Position numbers and translations under genes: made by a program. The notes under the pieces are model-generated. The model was not told the DNA's origin. It worked only from the letters and a program-made list of their open reading frames with translations, and searched no databases. Shown piece after piece: positions 1 through 7,173 of a stretch of 9,874 nt of DNA. Source of the DNA: an uncultured Sutterella sp. (GTDB taxonomy: Bacteria > Pseudomonadota > Gammaproteobacteria > Burkholderiales > Burkholderiaceae_F). The stretch covers positions 1-9,874 of the forward strand of contig USBS01000067.1 of the NCBI GenBank assembly GCA_900552915.1, read 5' to 3'. Position 1 is the stretch's first letter; each line of letters opens with the position of its first letter.

Positions 1-36
1 CCATAGATTGAGTTTTATGGTGCGGAGTTTAGGCAC

Positions 37-90
37 AAAAAGCCGCCGGCCCTCCATTGAAAAAAAAAATGGAGGCTTGTGCGGCTTTTC
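37..90 (-). terminator. Probable intrinsic terminator of rpiA (nested hairpin)
   Basis: An outer inverted repeat pairs AAAAGCCGC (38-46) with GCGGCTTTT (81-89). Inside it CCTCCATT (51-58) pairs with AATGGAGG (68-75) around a loop that is almost all A on the plus strand. Read on the minus strand, the G+C-rich stem ends in a run of five T, 17 bases after the rpiA stop codon. The plus strand also ends in four T, so the element could work in both directions for an unseen gene to the left. Function is inferred from structure and position. Confidence 0.75.
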
Positions 91-106
91 GTTTGTCCCG
101 CGCCGA

Positions 107-769
107 TCAGGCTTCTTTTTCGATCGTCTTGACGCCTTCGGATGTACCCAAAAGCAGCACATCGGCGCCGCGAGCGGCAAAAAGACCCACGGTTACAACG
201 CCCGGCAGCGCATTGATTGCCTGCTCCATTGCCTTGGGGTTGTCGATCATGAAGCTGCGGCAGTCGAGAATGCGGCAGCCGTTGTCTGTCGTAAAGTCGC
301 GTTCGACGGGGTCGGCTCCGAGTTTTTTCAGCGAACGCGCCACACTCGTCAAAGCCATCGGAATCACCTCGACGGGCAGCGGGAATTTGCCCAATGTCTT
401 GACAAGCTTCGATTCGTCGGCAATGCAGACGAATTTTCTGGCGACCGACGCCACGATCTTTTCGCGGGTGAGCGCCCCGCCGCCGCCCTTGATCATTTCG
501 AAGTCGCCGTTGATTTCGTCGGCGCCGTCGACGTAAACGCCGATTTCTTCGACTTCCGAGAGATCGATCACGTTGAAGCCGAGTTCGGTGAGCTTCTTGG
601 TGGAGCGCACCGAACTCGAAACGCACGCACTCGGTCGAATGCCGCTTGCGGCAAGAGCGTCGATAAAGCAGTCGACCGTCGAGCCTGTTCCGACGCCGAG
701 AACTTCACCGTCCTTGACATAGTTGAGCGCCGCCTTTCCGACAAGGCGCTTGAGTTCGTTCTGATCCAT
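107..769 (-). CDS. rpiA: Ribose-5-phosphate isomerase A
   Basis: This 220-residue cytoplasmic enzyme interconverts ribose 5-phosphate and ribulose 5-phosphate in the non-oxidative pentose phosphate pathway, supplying ribose for nucleotides. It aligns almost without gaps to E. coli RpiA (219 residues) as I recall it. The phosphate-binding GVGTGST lies at residues 25-31, the VDGADEI motif brings Asp81 and Asp84, GGGGALTREK spans 95-104, and Lys94 and Glu103 match the known active-site positions. The KFPLPVEVIPMA segment (128-139) and the C-terminal GVVTVGLFA block are also typical. The ATG start is supported by a GGAG ribosome-binding site (778-781 on the plus strand), eight bases away. It is transcribed divergently from the histidine kinase gene and is followed by a hairpin terminator. 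No key residue is missing. Confidence 0.97.
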   Translation of the reverse strand: MDQNELKRLVGKAALNYVKDGEVLGVGTGSTVDCFIDALAASGIRPSACVSSSVRSTKKLTELGFNVIDLSEVEEIGVYVDGADEINGDFEMIKGGGGALTREKIVASVARKFVCIADESKLVKTLGKFPLPVEVIPMALTSVARSLKKLGADPVERDFTTDNGCRILDCRSFMIDNPKAMEQAINALPGVVTVGLFAARGADVLLLGTSEGVKTIEKEA

Positions 770-958
770 GAGCGTTGCTCCGTAGTTGTAACCTGCTTCG
801 GGCTGCCGTCGGCACCCGTCTCTCGGCTCGGATAGTAGCAGGAATGCAAATTTCCGCGCTTGCGCGAATCGATAGAATTAGCGAATGCGCGTCGTGTCCA
901 TCGACTGCGCACAAGCGCTTCTTCTAAGAATTTCCCATCCGGTAGCCCGACACCGTCC
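770..958. promoter_or_regulatory. Divergent intergenic region between rpiA and the histidine kinase gene
   Basis: These 189 bases must hold the rpiA ribosome-binding site and probably promoters for both flanking genes. A possible -10 box for the kinase gene is TAGAAT (873-878), but no good -35 box is seen at the right spacing. Upstream of it lies a short G+C-rich palindrome, CGCGC-TT-GCGCG (855-866). A TACTAT on the minus strand (837-832) could be an rpiA -10 box, also without a clear -35. The assignments are weak guesses from composition and position. Confidence 0.3.
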
Positions 959-3358
959 ATGCTTAAGAACAGCAAAGCCAAGGTCGACGACAAACTGCTC
1001 GAATTGATCGGCGCCGATGCATTGCCCGTCAATCGCTTCGGGCTGTACGTCACCATTTCGGCCATCGTCTTCATTTTGCTTTTGTGTGCGGCAAGCCTCT
1101 GGTTCATCGACGACGACGCCAAAAAACTCGAAATGTCGGCGCAAACCGCAGTCAACCAATCGATTGCACGACAATTCGAAGAAAGATCGCTCAACCTCGC
1201 TCACAGTCTGGACGCCCCCGCAAAAGACTTTTACCTCAATGAAGACTGCGACGTGTTTTCCGTGGTCTTTGCGCTTTATCCGACGCTTCGCGAAGTGGTG
1301 CTCGTTCAGTCCGACGCTTCGATCCGTGCGGCTTGCCGCGGGCATCTCTACTCCGAAATGACGCCGCGCACGACCGGCATGAGCATCTCCGAACAGAGCG
1401 CGACTCTTGAGGCCGTGTCCTTTGCTCTCATGAGCGAACACCCTGTTTTTTCCGAACCCTATCTGCGGCAGCATCGCCCGAGCACCTATGTCGATCTTGT
1501 GATTCCTCAGCCCAAGGGCGAAGTGGTGATTGCCTCCATTTCGCTCACCCGACTCATCCGCGACATCATCGACGAAAGCGTCGTGCTGGGGCAGTACCGC
1601 CTTGACCTGCTCATCAACGGTCAATCTTTTCCGCCCAACATGTACGCCCCGCTGCCGAGCGACGTCGTCTCGGTGGAAACGGCGCTCACACCCCTGCCCT
1701 ACAACGTCTCGTTCGTTACCACCAATACCGCTTCGAAAAGCTTTCTGCTGAATTCGACTCCCGCCCGAACGATCCTCTTTCTGGCTGTCGGTTTGGTGCT
1801 GACGCTTTCTATTTTGCTGCGCTACCAAATCCGGCAGATCCATTCCGAAAAAGAACTGCGTGCACGAGTGGCCGTACAAAAAACCTTCAACGATTCGATC
1901 ACCGACGGTCTTTTGGTGGTGGGACTGTCCTCTCGCGTTCTGTTTTCCAACACAGCCTTCGATCGGCTTTTCGGCTACGTTGATTGCAGCCCCGTCGGAA
2001 TGCCCGCAAACGAAGCCATCGGCATTTCGGTCGAAATCGCCAAACCCGAACGATTCCATGCAGGAAAAGTCGTCGAGCTGGAATGTAAGGCGCGGCGACG
2101 GGACGGCTCCGAATTCGACTGCCAGGTGTCCGTGACGCCTTTGAAGCCCGTCGAAGGCAGCAGCCGATCGATGGGATGGCTCGTAAGCTTGCGCGACATC
2201 ACCGAACAAACGCGTGCGCGTCTTGCGCTTGCAACCGAGCACGAACGCACCGTGCTGATGCTCGAATCGATGAATGCCGCGGTCAGCGTCGTTCATCTCG
2301 AGCACAACGCCAATGAGCTTTTGTACGCCAACGCGCTTTACTGCAAGAGTTGGGGGCAAACGGTTCAAGGTCACGTGCATGTTCGCGAGCTTTTCGATCA
2401 AGCCTCCGGCACCGGCCATTCGGCCGAAATCTACGATAAGAAAAACAGCCGCTGGCTTTCCGTCACGCGCAGCGTTTTGCCGTGGCCGGGCAAGGGACTC
2501 TCGGAAATGCTCGCCGTCACCGACATCACCGACCGCAAGGAAGTCGAAGCAATGATGCAGGTGCAGGCCAAGGCCGCAGAAAGCGCTTCGCACCTCATCA
2601 CAATGGGCGAAATGGCAAGCTCTCTGGCCCACGAACTCAATCAACCGCTTGCCGCCGTACAGAACTATGCTTCGGCCACGCTCACGATGATGAAAAAGGG
2701 CCTTAGCGAAACACGCGTCGTCGAAGCGCTCAACAAGATCATCAATCAGACGCAGCGAGCGGCCTACATCATTCGCCGCATCCGCAGCTTTGCCAAAGCC
2801 AAGGGCGGCGAAGCCAACATCACTTCGGCATCCGTCGAAAAAATCGTTTCGGGCGCAATGGAGCTCGCGCTGCTGCAGGCCCAGCACTTCGGCATGAAAA
2901 TCAACGTGCACATCGAAAAGCCCGAGCATGAAATCGTCTGCGACGTCGTGATGATCGAGCAGGTCCTTCTGAACCTTCTCAAAAACGCCATGGAAGCCAG
3001 TCAGACGACCGATTCCGATTCGGTCGACTTATCCGTCACTTGTACGGATAAGCACACGATTTTTGAAGTGGCCGACCGCGGCTGCGGGATGCCCGTGGAG
3101 TCCGATAAGGTTTTCACCCCGTTTTTCACAACCAAATCAAACGGAATGGGCATCGGACTCAACATCTGCCGCTCGGTCGTCGAAAGCCATCGGGGACGAA
3201 TTCTCGTCTCCGCCAACCAAGGCGGCGGTACAATCATTCGCGTGCTTCTGCCGAATTCGAGCTTCCCGCCGACCACAGAGGAAGAACCGCAAAGCACCGA
3301 TGCAAAAGCCCTGCACAGCAGCCAAGGCGATCGCATCGCTGATAGCATTCGTCCTTAA
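959..3358 (+). CDS. Membrane sensor histidine kinase with two PAS-like domains (DctS-like)
   Basis: A 799-residue sensor kinase. One transmembrane helix lies at about residues 28-50 and a second at 270-287. Between them is a periplasmic region of about 220 residues, the likely ligand sensor. Two cytoplasmic PAS-like domains follow (about 306-417 and 427-524), each ending in the usual DIT motif. The H box SLAHELNQP carries the phospho-accepting His558. The ATPase domain has its N box (NLLKNAMEA, Asn676), G1 box (DRGCGMP, from Asp706) and G2 box (GMGIG, 729-733). A polar tail of about 34 residues ends the protein. The H box and layout fit the DctS/TtrS/FixL group; the periplasmic part reminds me most of DctS-like C4-dicarboxylate sensors, but the ligand is not proven. 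I chose the ATG at 959 over a TTG at 860 because the extra 33 residues look non-coding. No strong ribosome-binding site is visible. The regulator gene starts 49 bases downstream. Confidence 0.9.
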   Translation: MLKNSKAKVDDKLLELIGADALPVNRFGLYVTISAIVFILLLCAASLWFIDDDAKKLEMSAQTAVNQSIARQFEERSLNLAHSLDAPAKDFYLNEDCDVFSVVFALYPTLREVVLVQSDASIRAACRGHLYSEMTPRTTGMSISEQSATLEAVSFALMSEHPVFSEPYLRQHRPSTYVDLVIPQPKGEVVIASISLTRLIRDIIDESVVLGQYRLDLLINGQSFPPNMYAPLPSDVVSVETALTPLPYNVSFVTTNTASKSFLLNSTPARTILFLAVGLVLTLSILLRYQIRQIHSEKELRARVAVQKTFNDSITDGLLVVGLSSRVLFSNTAFDRLFGYVDCSPVGMPANEAIGISVEIAKPERFHAGKVVELECKARRRDGSEFDCQVSVTPLKPVEGSSRSMGWLVSLRDITEQTRARLALATEHERTVLMLESMNAAVSVVHLEHNANELLYANALYCKSWGQTVQGHVHVRELFDQASGTGHSAEIYDKKNSRWLSVTRSVLPWPGKGLSEMLAVTDITDRKEVEAMMQVQAKAAESASHLITMGEMASSLAHELNQPLAAVQNYASATLTMMKKGLSETRVVEALNKIINQTQRAAYIIRRIRSFAKAKGGEANITSASVEKIVSGAMELALLQAQHFGMKINVHIEKPEHEIVCDVVMIEQVLLNLLKNAMEASQTTDSDSVDLSVTCTDKHTIFEVADRGCGMPVESDKVFTPFFTTKSNGMGIGLNICRSVVESHRGRILVSANQGGGTIIRVLLPNSSFPPTTEEEPQSTDAKALHSSQGDRIADSIRP

Positions 3359-3407
3359 GGGACCTTGCCCGTCAACCCAGTCAAAGTAACCGGAATAGAA
3401 AAACAAT

Positions 3408-4064
3408 ATGGCCTATTCTCCGTATCCGCCCGAAGCCCTGCAGAGTCTGGGAACCGTATATGTCGTCGACGACGATGAGGCCGTGCGCGACTCCATTCGC
3501 TGGCTTTTGGAAGCAAGCGACTACCGTGTTGAACTCTACGACAGCGGCGAGAGCTTTATCGCGAAGTACGATCCGCGCGAAATTGCAGTCCTGCTGCTTG
3601 ACGTACGCATGAGCGGCATGAGCGGTCTGGAAGTGCAGGAGCATCTGCTTGCCCGCCGCGCCGACATTCCGATCATCTTCATCACCGGCCACGGCGACGT
3701 GCCGATGGCCGTCAATGCGCTCAAGAAAGGCGCCGTCGACTTCATCGAAAAGCCGTTCGATCCGGCCGCCTTAAAGCAGCTCGTCGAGCGCATGCTCAAG
3801 GAAGCACACGGCCGCCGCCGCGCCACCGAACAGAAAAACCTCAACACGGCCCTGCTGCGCAAGCTCACCACACGCGAGCAGCAGGTGCTCGAGCGCATCA
3901 CTGCGGGACGCCTCAACAAGCAGATCGCCGACGACCTCGGCATCTCGATCAAGACCGTGGAAGCACACCGAGCCTCGATTATGGACAAAACCAATTCGGG
4001 CACGGTGGCCGATCTGATGCGTGTGGTGCTCGGCGCCCAAACCGAGACCAAGCAGGATTACTGA
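3408..4064 (+). CDS. FixJ/LuxR-type response regulator (DctR-like), partner of the kinase
   Basis: A 218-residue cytoplasmic transcription regulator. The receiver domain (about 16-130) has the acidic pair Asp21/Asp22 in VVDDDEA, phospho-acceptor Asp65 in LLLDVRMSGMSG, Thr93 in FITGHGDVPMAV and Lys115 in FIEKPFDP, so all phosphotransfer residues are present. A short linker leads to a LuxR-type helix-turn-helix (about 150-212) with LTTREQQVLERITAG and KQIADDLGISIKTVEAHRASIM. The two-domain layout, and the GHGDVPMAV and DFIEKPF motifs, match the FixJ family, which includes DctR, TtrR and TodT. Lying 49 bases after the kinase gene on the same strand, it is almost certainly its partner and probably co-transcribed. 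A weak GGAA (3392-3395) is the only ribosome-binding-site candidate. Its target genes are not in the window unless it controls its own operon. Confidence 0.93.
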   Translation: MAYSPYPPEALQSLGTVYVVDDDEAVRDSIRWLLEASDYRVELYDSGESFIAKYDPREIAVLLLDVRMSGMSGLEVQEHLLARRADIPIIFITGHGDVPMAVNALKKGAVDFIEKPFDPAALKQLVERMLKEAHGRRRATEQKNLNTALLRKLTTREQQVLERITAGRLNKQIADDLGISIKTVEAHRASIMDKTNSGTVADLMRVVLGAQTETKQDY

Positions 4065-4096
4065 TCGGTTTACTCATGCCTCATCGCACATGCGCC

Positions 4097-4130
4097 TCGG
4101 ATACGGCTTGCTAAAATGCCGCCGTACCGA
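4097..4130. repeat. Inverted repeat enclosing a possible -10 box
   Basis: TCGG (4097-4100) plus TACGGC (4102-4107) is complementary to GCCGTA (4121-4126) plus CCGA (4127-4130). This gives ten pairs with a single bulged A at 4101. The 13-base spacer contains TAAAAT (4112-4117). It could be an operator for a regulator or an RNA hairpin at the end of the regulator gene transcript; no T-run follows on either strand to make it a classic terminator. Confidence 0.5.
4112..4117 (+). promoter_or_regulatory. Possible -10 box for the rpfE-like/recJ unit
   Basis: TAAAAT in the context GCTAAAATGCC looks like a sigma-70 -10 element. It sits 140 bases upstream of the rpfE-like start codon and after the regulator's stop. 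No convincing -35 hexamer is found 16-18 bases upstream, so this is a tentative call. Confidence 0.35.
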
Positions 4131-4150
4131 AGCGCACAAGTCGATGACTG

Positions 4151-4185
4151 CGCCTGCATCAACGGGTTTCATCCGTATGCAGGCG
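4151..4185 (+). terminator. Terminator-like hairpin ahead of the rpfE-like gene (terminator or attenuator)
   Basis: CGCCTGCAT (4151-4159) is perfectly complementary to ATGCAGGCG (4177-4185). Within the 17-base loop ACGG (4162-4165) can pair with CCGT (4173-4176), extending the stem past a CA bulge. The sequence then runs TTTGTTTGT, a T-rich but interrupted tail. It may end the two-component transcript. If the TAAAAT at 4112 is a real promoter element, the hairpin would lie in the leader of the rpfE-like gene and could attenuate it. Confidence 0.55.
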
Positions 4186-4256
4186 TTTGTTTGTCCGCAG
4201 CCATACGCGCTTCCCTGTTCGAGAAACTCTAGGTCCGTGCGCGCAAACTGCAAACA

Positions 4257-5294
4257 ATGGCACAAGTCTATTTTTTGATTCCCGGTCTGATTGCCGGCCC
4301 CGAAGCAAAGAACAAAATTTCCGCCGCCTCGCTCGAGCGCATCAAAAAGACGCTCGGTCGTCTTACGGACGATCCCGTTGCGCAGCCGTTGGGAACCCCC
4401 GCGTTTGCAAAAAGCGTTCACTTGAGCTGGCTTTGGTCGGTGCTCACCCGCCGCGCTCTTCCCTTTACCACGGCCCCTTACGCCTGGGCTGTTCAGAACG
4501 GTCCGATGCTCTCGGGCGACATCAGTGCCATCGAGCTTTGCGTGCGCAATGCCGACGGCTCGCTCAATCGCGCCGAGCTCACCCGCGACGAAACCGAAGC
4601 GGCCTGCGCAGCACTGACGCCCGTGCTGCTTGAAAAAGGCTTTGTGCTGCAGCGTTGGGATCCGCATCTTTATCTCACCCGAAAGCAGCATTTCAAGGCA
4701 GCCGCGGCCCCTTTCGAAATCGTGCGCACGCAGGCAGGCAATGCCTGCGACTGGATCGAAGGCGACGACAGGCCGGCGGCACTCGAACTTCTGTCAGCCT
4801 GCGAACATGCACTTGCCGCTATCGCAAGCCCCGTGCAGACCGTTTGGATTTCGGGCGGAGGCGGCGCCTTCGACTATGTCTACCCACCCACCAAAATCCG
4901 TTCGGTACTCACCGACAACGAAGCCGTCAAAGGCTGGGCCCTCGCAGCGGGCATTTTGCTTCAGCGCATCGGACGCATCGGCGGCGCACAAAACTGGATT
5001 GAGGATGCGCCGCAGGGCGAATGCATTGCTTTGATCGAAGACTTATACGAGCCTTGGCTCACCCGCGATTGGAGCCGCTGGGAGCAGGCCGTGCCCGACG
5101 TTTGCGATCGCATCGACGCACTGAGTGCGGCCGCAAAGAAAACGAAAGGATGCGACACAGCCCTGATCGTGGGAACCGGCGAAGGCTTTGCCGTTTCCTG
5201 CACCAAACATCTTTCGAGCGCTCGTTCGCTTCTGGCTCGCTTTACCGGCACCGAAGTCGATCCGGCCAGCATTCTTTTTGCGGAGATCTCTTAA
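4257..5294 (+). CDS. RpfE-like conserved protein encoded upstream of recJ
   Basis: A 345-residue protein without signal peptide or membrane segment, so probably cytoplasmic. It starts VYFLIPGLIAG and has a Trp-Gly-rich motif, VWISGGGGAFDYVYPP (from about residue 196), which corresponds to the WFWGGG-type motif of the RpfE / 'phosphoglycerate mutase-like' family as I recall it. Its place directly before recJ, with prfB and lysS beyond, is the family's usual neighbourhood in Betaproteobacteria and Xanthomonas. RpfE is named from the Xanthomonas rpf region, but its biochemical role is not established, and the mutase label should not be read as an activity. The ATG at 4257 has no clear ribosome-binding site. 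The TAA stop is followed at once by the recJ GTG, indicating translational coupling. The family call comes from both motif and synteny. Confidence 0.75.
   Translation: MAQVYFLIPGLIAGPEAKNKISAASLERIKKTLGRLTDDPVAQPLGTPAFAKSVHLSWLWSVLTRRALPFTTAPYAWAVQNGPMLSGDISAIELCVRNADGSLNRAELTRDETEAACAALTPVLLEKGFVLQRWDPHLYLTRKQHFKAAAAPFEIVRTQAGNACDWIEGDDRPAALELLSACEHALAAIASPVQTVWISGGGGAFDYVYPPTKIRSVLTDNEAVKGWALAAGILLQRIGRIGGAQNWIEDAPQGECIALIEDLYEPWLTRDWSRWEQAVPDVCDRIDALSAAAKKTKGCDTALIVGTGEGFAVSCTKHLSSARSLLARFTGTEVDPASILFAEIS
5282..5285 (+). promoter_or_regulatory. Ribosome-binding site for recJ inside the rpfE-like gene
   Basis: GGAG ends nine bases before the GTG at 5295 and lies within the last codons of the upstream gene. 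It supports the GTG as the recJ start even though there is no spacer between the two genes. Confidence 0.7.
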
Positions 5295-6995
5295 GTGAAT
5301 ACGCGCTTTTGCCTGCGTCCCTACGACAAACTCGTAAGCGAAAAGCTCGAGCATGCCGGCATTCTGCGCCCGATTGCTCGAGCGCTTTCCGCGCGCGGCG
5401 TCACGTCTTCCGACGACCTGATTGAAGACTGGACGGCACTGCTGCCTCCGGCCTCGCTCGAGGCAACGCAGCTTGCTGCCGAACTGCTTGCCGACGCCAT
5501 CCAAAACAACAAGCGCATCACCGTCGTCGCCGACTACGACTGCGACGGCGCGACGGCCTGCGCGATCGCCGTGCGCGGGCTGGCCATGATGGGGGCCCAA
5601 GCGCAATTCATTGTGCCCGACCGCTTCAAGCTCGGCTACGGACTGACGCCCGCCATTGTGGAAGCCGCCGCACACACCCACAAGCCCGACGTGATCATCA
5701 CTGTCGACAACGGCATCGCCAGCGTCGAAGGCGTTGCGCGCGCCCGCGAGCTCGGCATCGACGTCATCATCACGGACCACCATCTGCCCGGCGACTCGCT
5801 TCCCGAAGCCGCCTGCATCGTCAACCCCAATGTGGGTGAAAGCACATTTCAGAGCAAGTCGCTTGCGGGCTGCGGCGTAATGTTCTACGTGCTGATGGCG
5901 CTGCGCACGGAATTGAGAAATCGCGGCGTCTTCGACCGCGCCACTCAGCCGCGTTTGGACAAACTAAGCGATCTGGTCGCCCTGGGCACCGTTGCCGACG
6001 TCGTCAAGCTCGATCACAACAATCGAGTGCTCGTTGCGCAGGGCCTAAACCGCATTCGCCGAGGCCTTGCCTGTCCGGGCATCAATGCGCTCTTTGCAGT
6101 CGCAGGACGCGATCCGGCGGCCGCCACGGCGCGCGACTTCGCCTTCGGCATTGCGCCGCGCATCAACGCGGCCGGGCGTCTGACCGAGATGGGCGTCGGC
6201 ATTCAATGTTTGCTCACCGAAAGCTTTGACGAAGCGCAGTCGCTTGCGCTCGAACTCGATTCGCTCAACCGCGAGCGCCGCGAGCTCGAAGGCACCATGC
6301 AGCTCGATGCCAATGCGCTCGTCAGCCACATGGACTGGGAGCATCGCGCCACCGTTACTCTTTTTGAACCGGACTGGCATCAGGGCGTCGTGGGGCTTGT
6401 CGCAAGCCGCGTCAAGGAAAAGATCAATCGCCCGGTCATCGCTTTTGCGCCCGACGACGAAGACGGATTTCTGAAGGGCTCCGGCCGCTCGATCGAAGGC
6501 GTGCATCTGCGCGACGCACTCGATCACGTAAGCAAATGGCGACCGGATCTCATCGAACGCTTCGGCGGCCACGCAATGGCCGCGGGCCTCACGATTCGAC
6601 GGGAAAATCTTGCGCTTTTCTCCGAACTCTTTGAAAAAGCCGTATCGCAATGCGCTTCGCCCGAAACGTTCGATCGCGTTGTGTACACGGACGGCGCCCT
6701 TGCACCCGAAGAAATCACGTTCGGATTGGTCGACGCCCTGTCCTCCCGCATTTGGGGGCAAGGATTCGAGCGACCGATTTTTGCAAACGACTTCACGATT
6801 CTGTCGCAGCGCGTGCTCAAGGAAACGCATTTGAAGCTTGTGCTCGACATGGCCGGAAATCGCTTCGAAGGCATCTTCTTTCGCCGCAGCGAACCGCTTG
6901 CCGCACACGCCAAGCTCGCCTACCGGCCGGAGATCAACGAGTACCTCGGGCGCCGTTCCATTCAGCTTGTGATCGAAGCGGTGGAAAGCCTTTGA
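5295..6995 (+). CDS. recJ: Single-strand-specific 5'-3' exonuclease RecJ
   Basis: RecJ degrades single-stranded DNA 5' to 3' in RecF-pathway recombination, mismatch repair and base-excision repair. The 566-residue length is typical. The DHH-family metal-binding motifs are all present: ADYDCDGATA (Asp80, Asp82, Asp84), VDNGIAS (Asp138), the DHH triad at 161-163 and GTVADVV (Asp235). The DHHA1 part includes FGIAPRINAAGRL and the substrate-binding FGGHAMAAG (423-431), and the last roughly 110 residues fit the RecJ OB-fold domain. A GTG start follows the preceding TAA with no gap and has a GGAG ribosome-binding site, so the gene is probably translationally coupled to the rpfE-like gene. No defect is seen in the catalytic residues. 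Confidence 0.97.
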   Translation: MNTRFCLRPYDKLVSEKLEHAGILRPIARALSARGVTSSDDLIEDWTALLPPASLEATQLAAELLADAIQNNKRITVVADYDCDGATACAIAVRGLAMMGAQAQFIVPDRFKLGYGLTPAIVEAAAHTHKPDVIITVDNGIASVEGVARARELGIDVIITDHHLPGDSLPEAACIVNPNVGESTFQSKSLAGCGVMFYVLMALRTELRNRGVFDRATQPRLDKLSDLVALGTVADVVKLDHNNRVLVAQGLNRIRRGLACPGINALFAVAGRDPAAATARDFAFGIAPRINAAGRLTEMGVGIQCLLTESFDEAQSLALELDSLNRERRELEGTMQLDANALVSHMDWEHRATVTLFEPDWHQGVVGLVASRVKEKINRPVIAFAPDDEDGFLKGSGRSIEGVHLRDALDHVSKWRPDLIERFGGHAMAAGLTIRRENLALFSELFEKAVSQCASPETFDRVVYTDGALAPEEITFGLVDALSSRIWGQGFERPIFANDFTILSQRVLKETHLKLVLDMAGNRFEGIFFRRSEPLAAHAKLAYRPEINEYLGRRSIQLVIEAVESL

Positions 6996-7045
6996 CGACC
7001 CGTTCGTTCAGACGCGTCCGAGGCCTTGATTTTTCGAGGAATTCT

Positions 7046-7076
7046 CTGGCAAAGCAAGGCAAACGCAAGGTACAAT
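7046..7076 (+). promoter_or_regulatory. Possible sigma-70 promoter for prfB-lysS
   Basis: TACAAT (7071-7076) is a good -10 match, and CTGGCA (7046-7051) is a partial -35 match at a long spacing of 19 bases. It lies about 100 bases upstream of the prfB start in a 178-base gap after recJ. The leader between them contains AACCC (7116-7120) facing GGGTT (7131-7135), a short possible hairpin. It would let prfB and lysS be transcribed apart from recJ. Tentative. Confidence 0.4.
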
Positions 7077-7173
7077 TACGAGTTTTCTAATCGACGACGG
7101 CGCCTGAGCGCTCGGAACCCCTCTTCGCACGGGTTTCGGAGACGCTTTGCGCCACACACTTCAGACTTTCAAA

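Noticed and set aside
8..835. A 275-codon open frame on the plus strand, opposite rpiA
   Set aside because: rpiA on the minus strand matches its family along its whole length; the plus-strand product has no recognisable features and runs through the terminator hairpin.
878..2929. A 683-codon open frame on the minus strand, antisense to the kinase gene
   Set aside because: Its translation is low-complexity and rich in His, Arg, Phe and Val without any recognisable domain, and the opposite strand holds a clear kinase with all motifs. Long antisense frames are expected from the codon bias here.
4144..4278. A 44-codon frame starting MTAPASTGF, considered as a leader peptide before the rpfE-like gene
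   Set aside because: It has no ribosome-binding site, shows no run of regulatory codons, and overlaps the rpfE-like start in another frame; it passes through the hairpin by chance.
7024..7039. Small hairpin CCTTGA-TTTT-TCGAGG after recJ, considered as a recJ terminator
   Set aside because: The six-pair stem includes a G-T wobble and is not followed by a T-run on the plus strand, so it is too weak to call.
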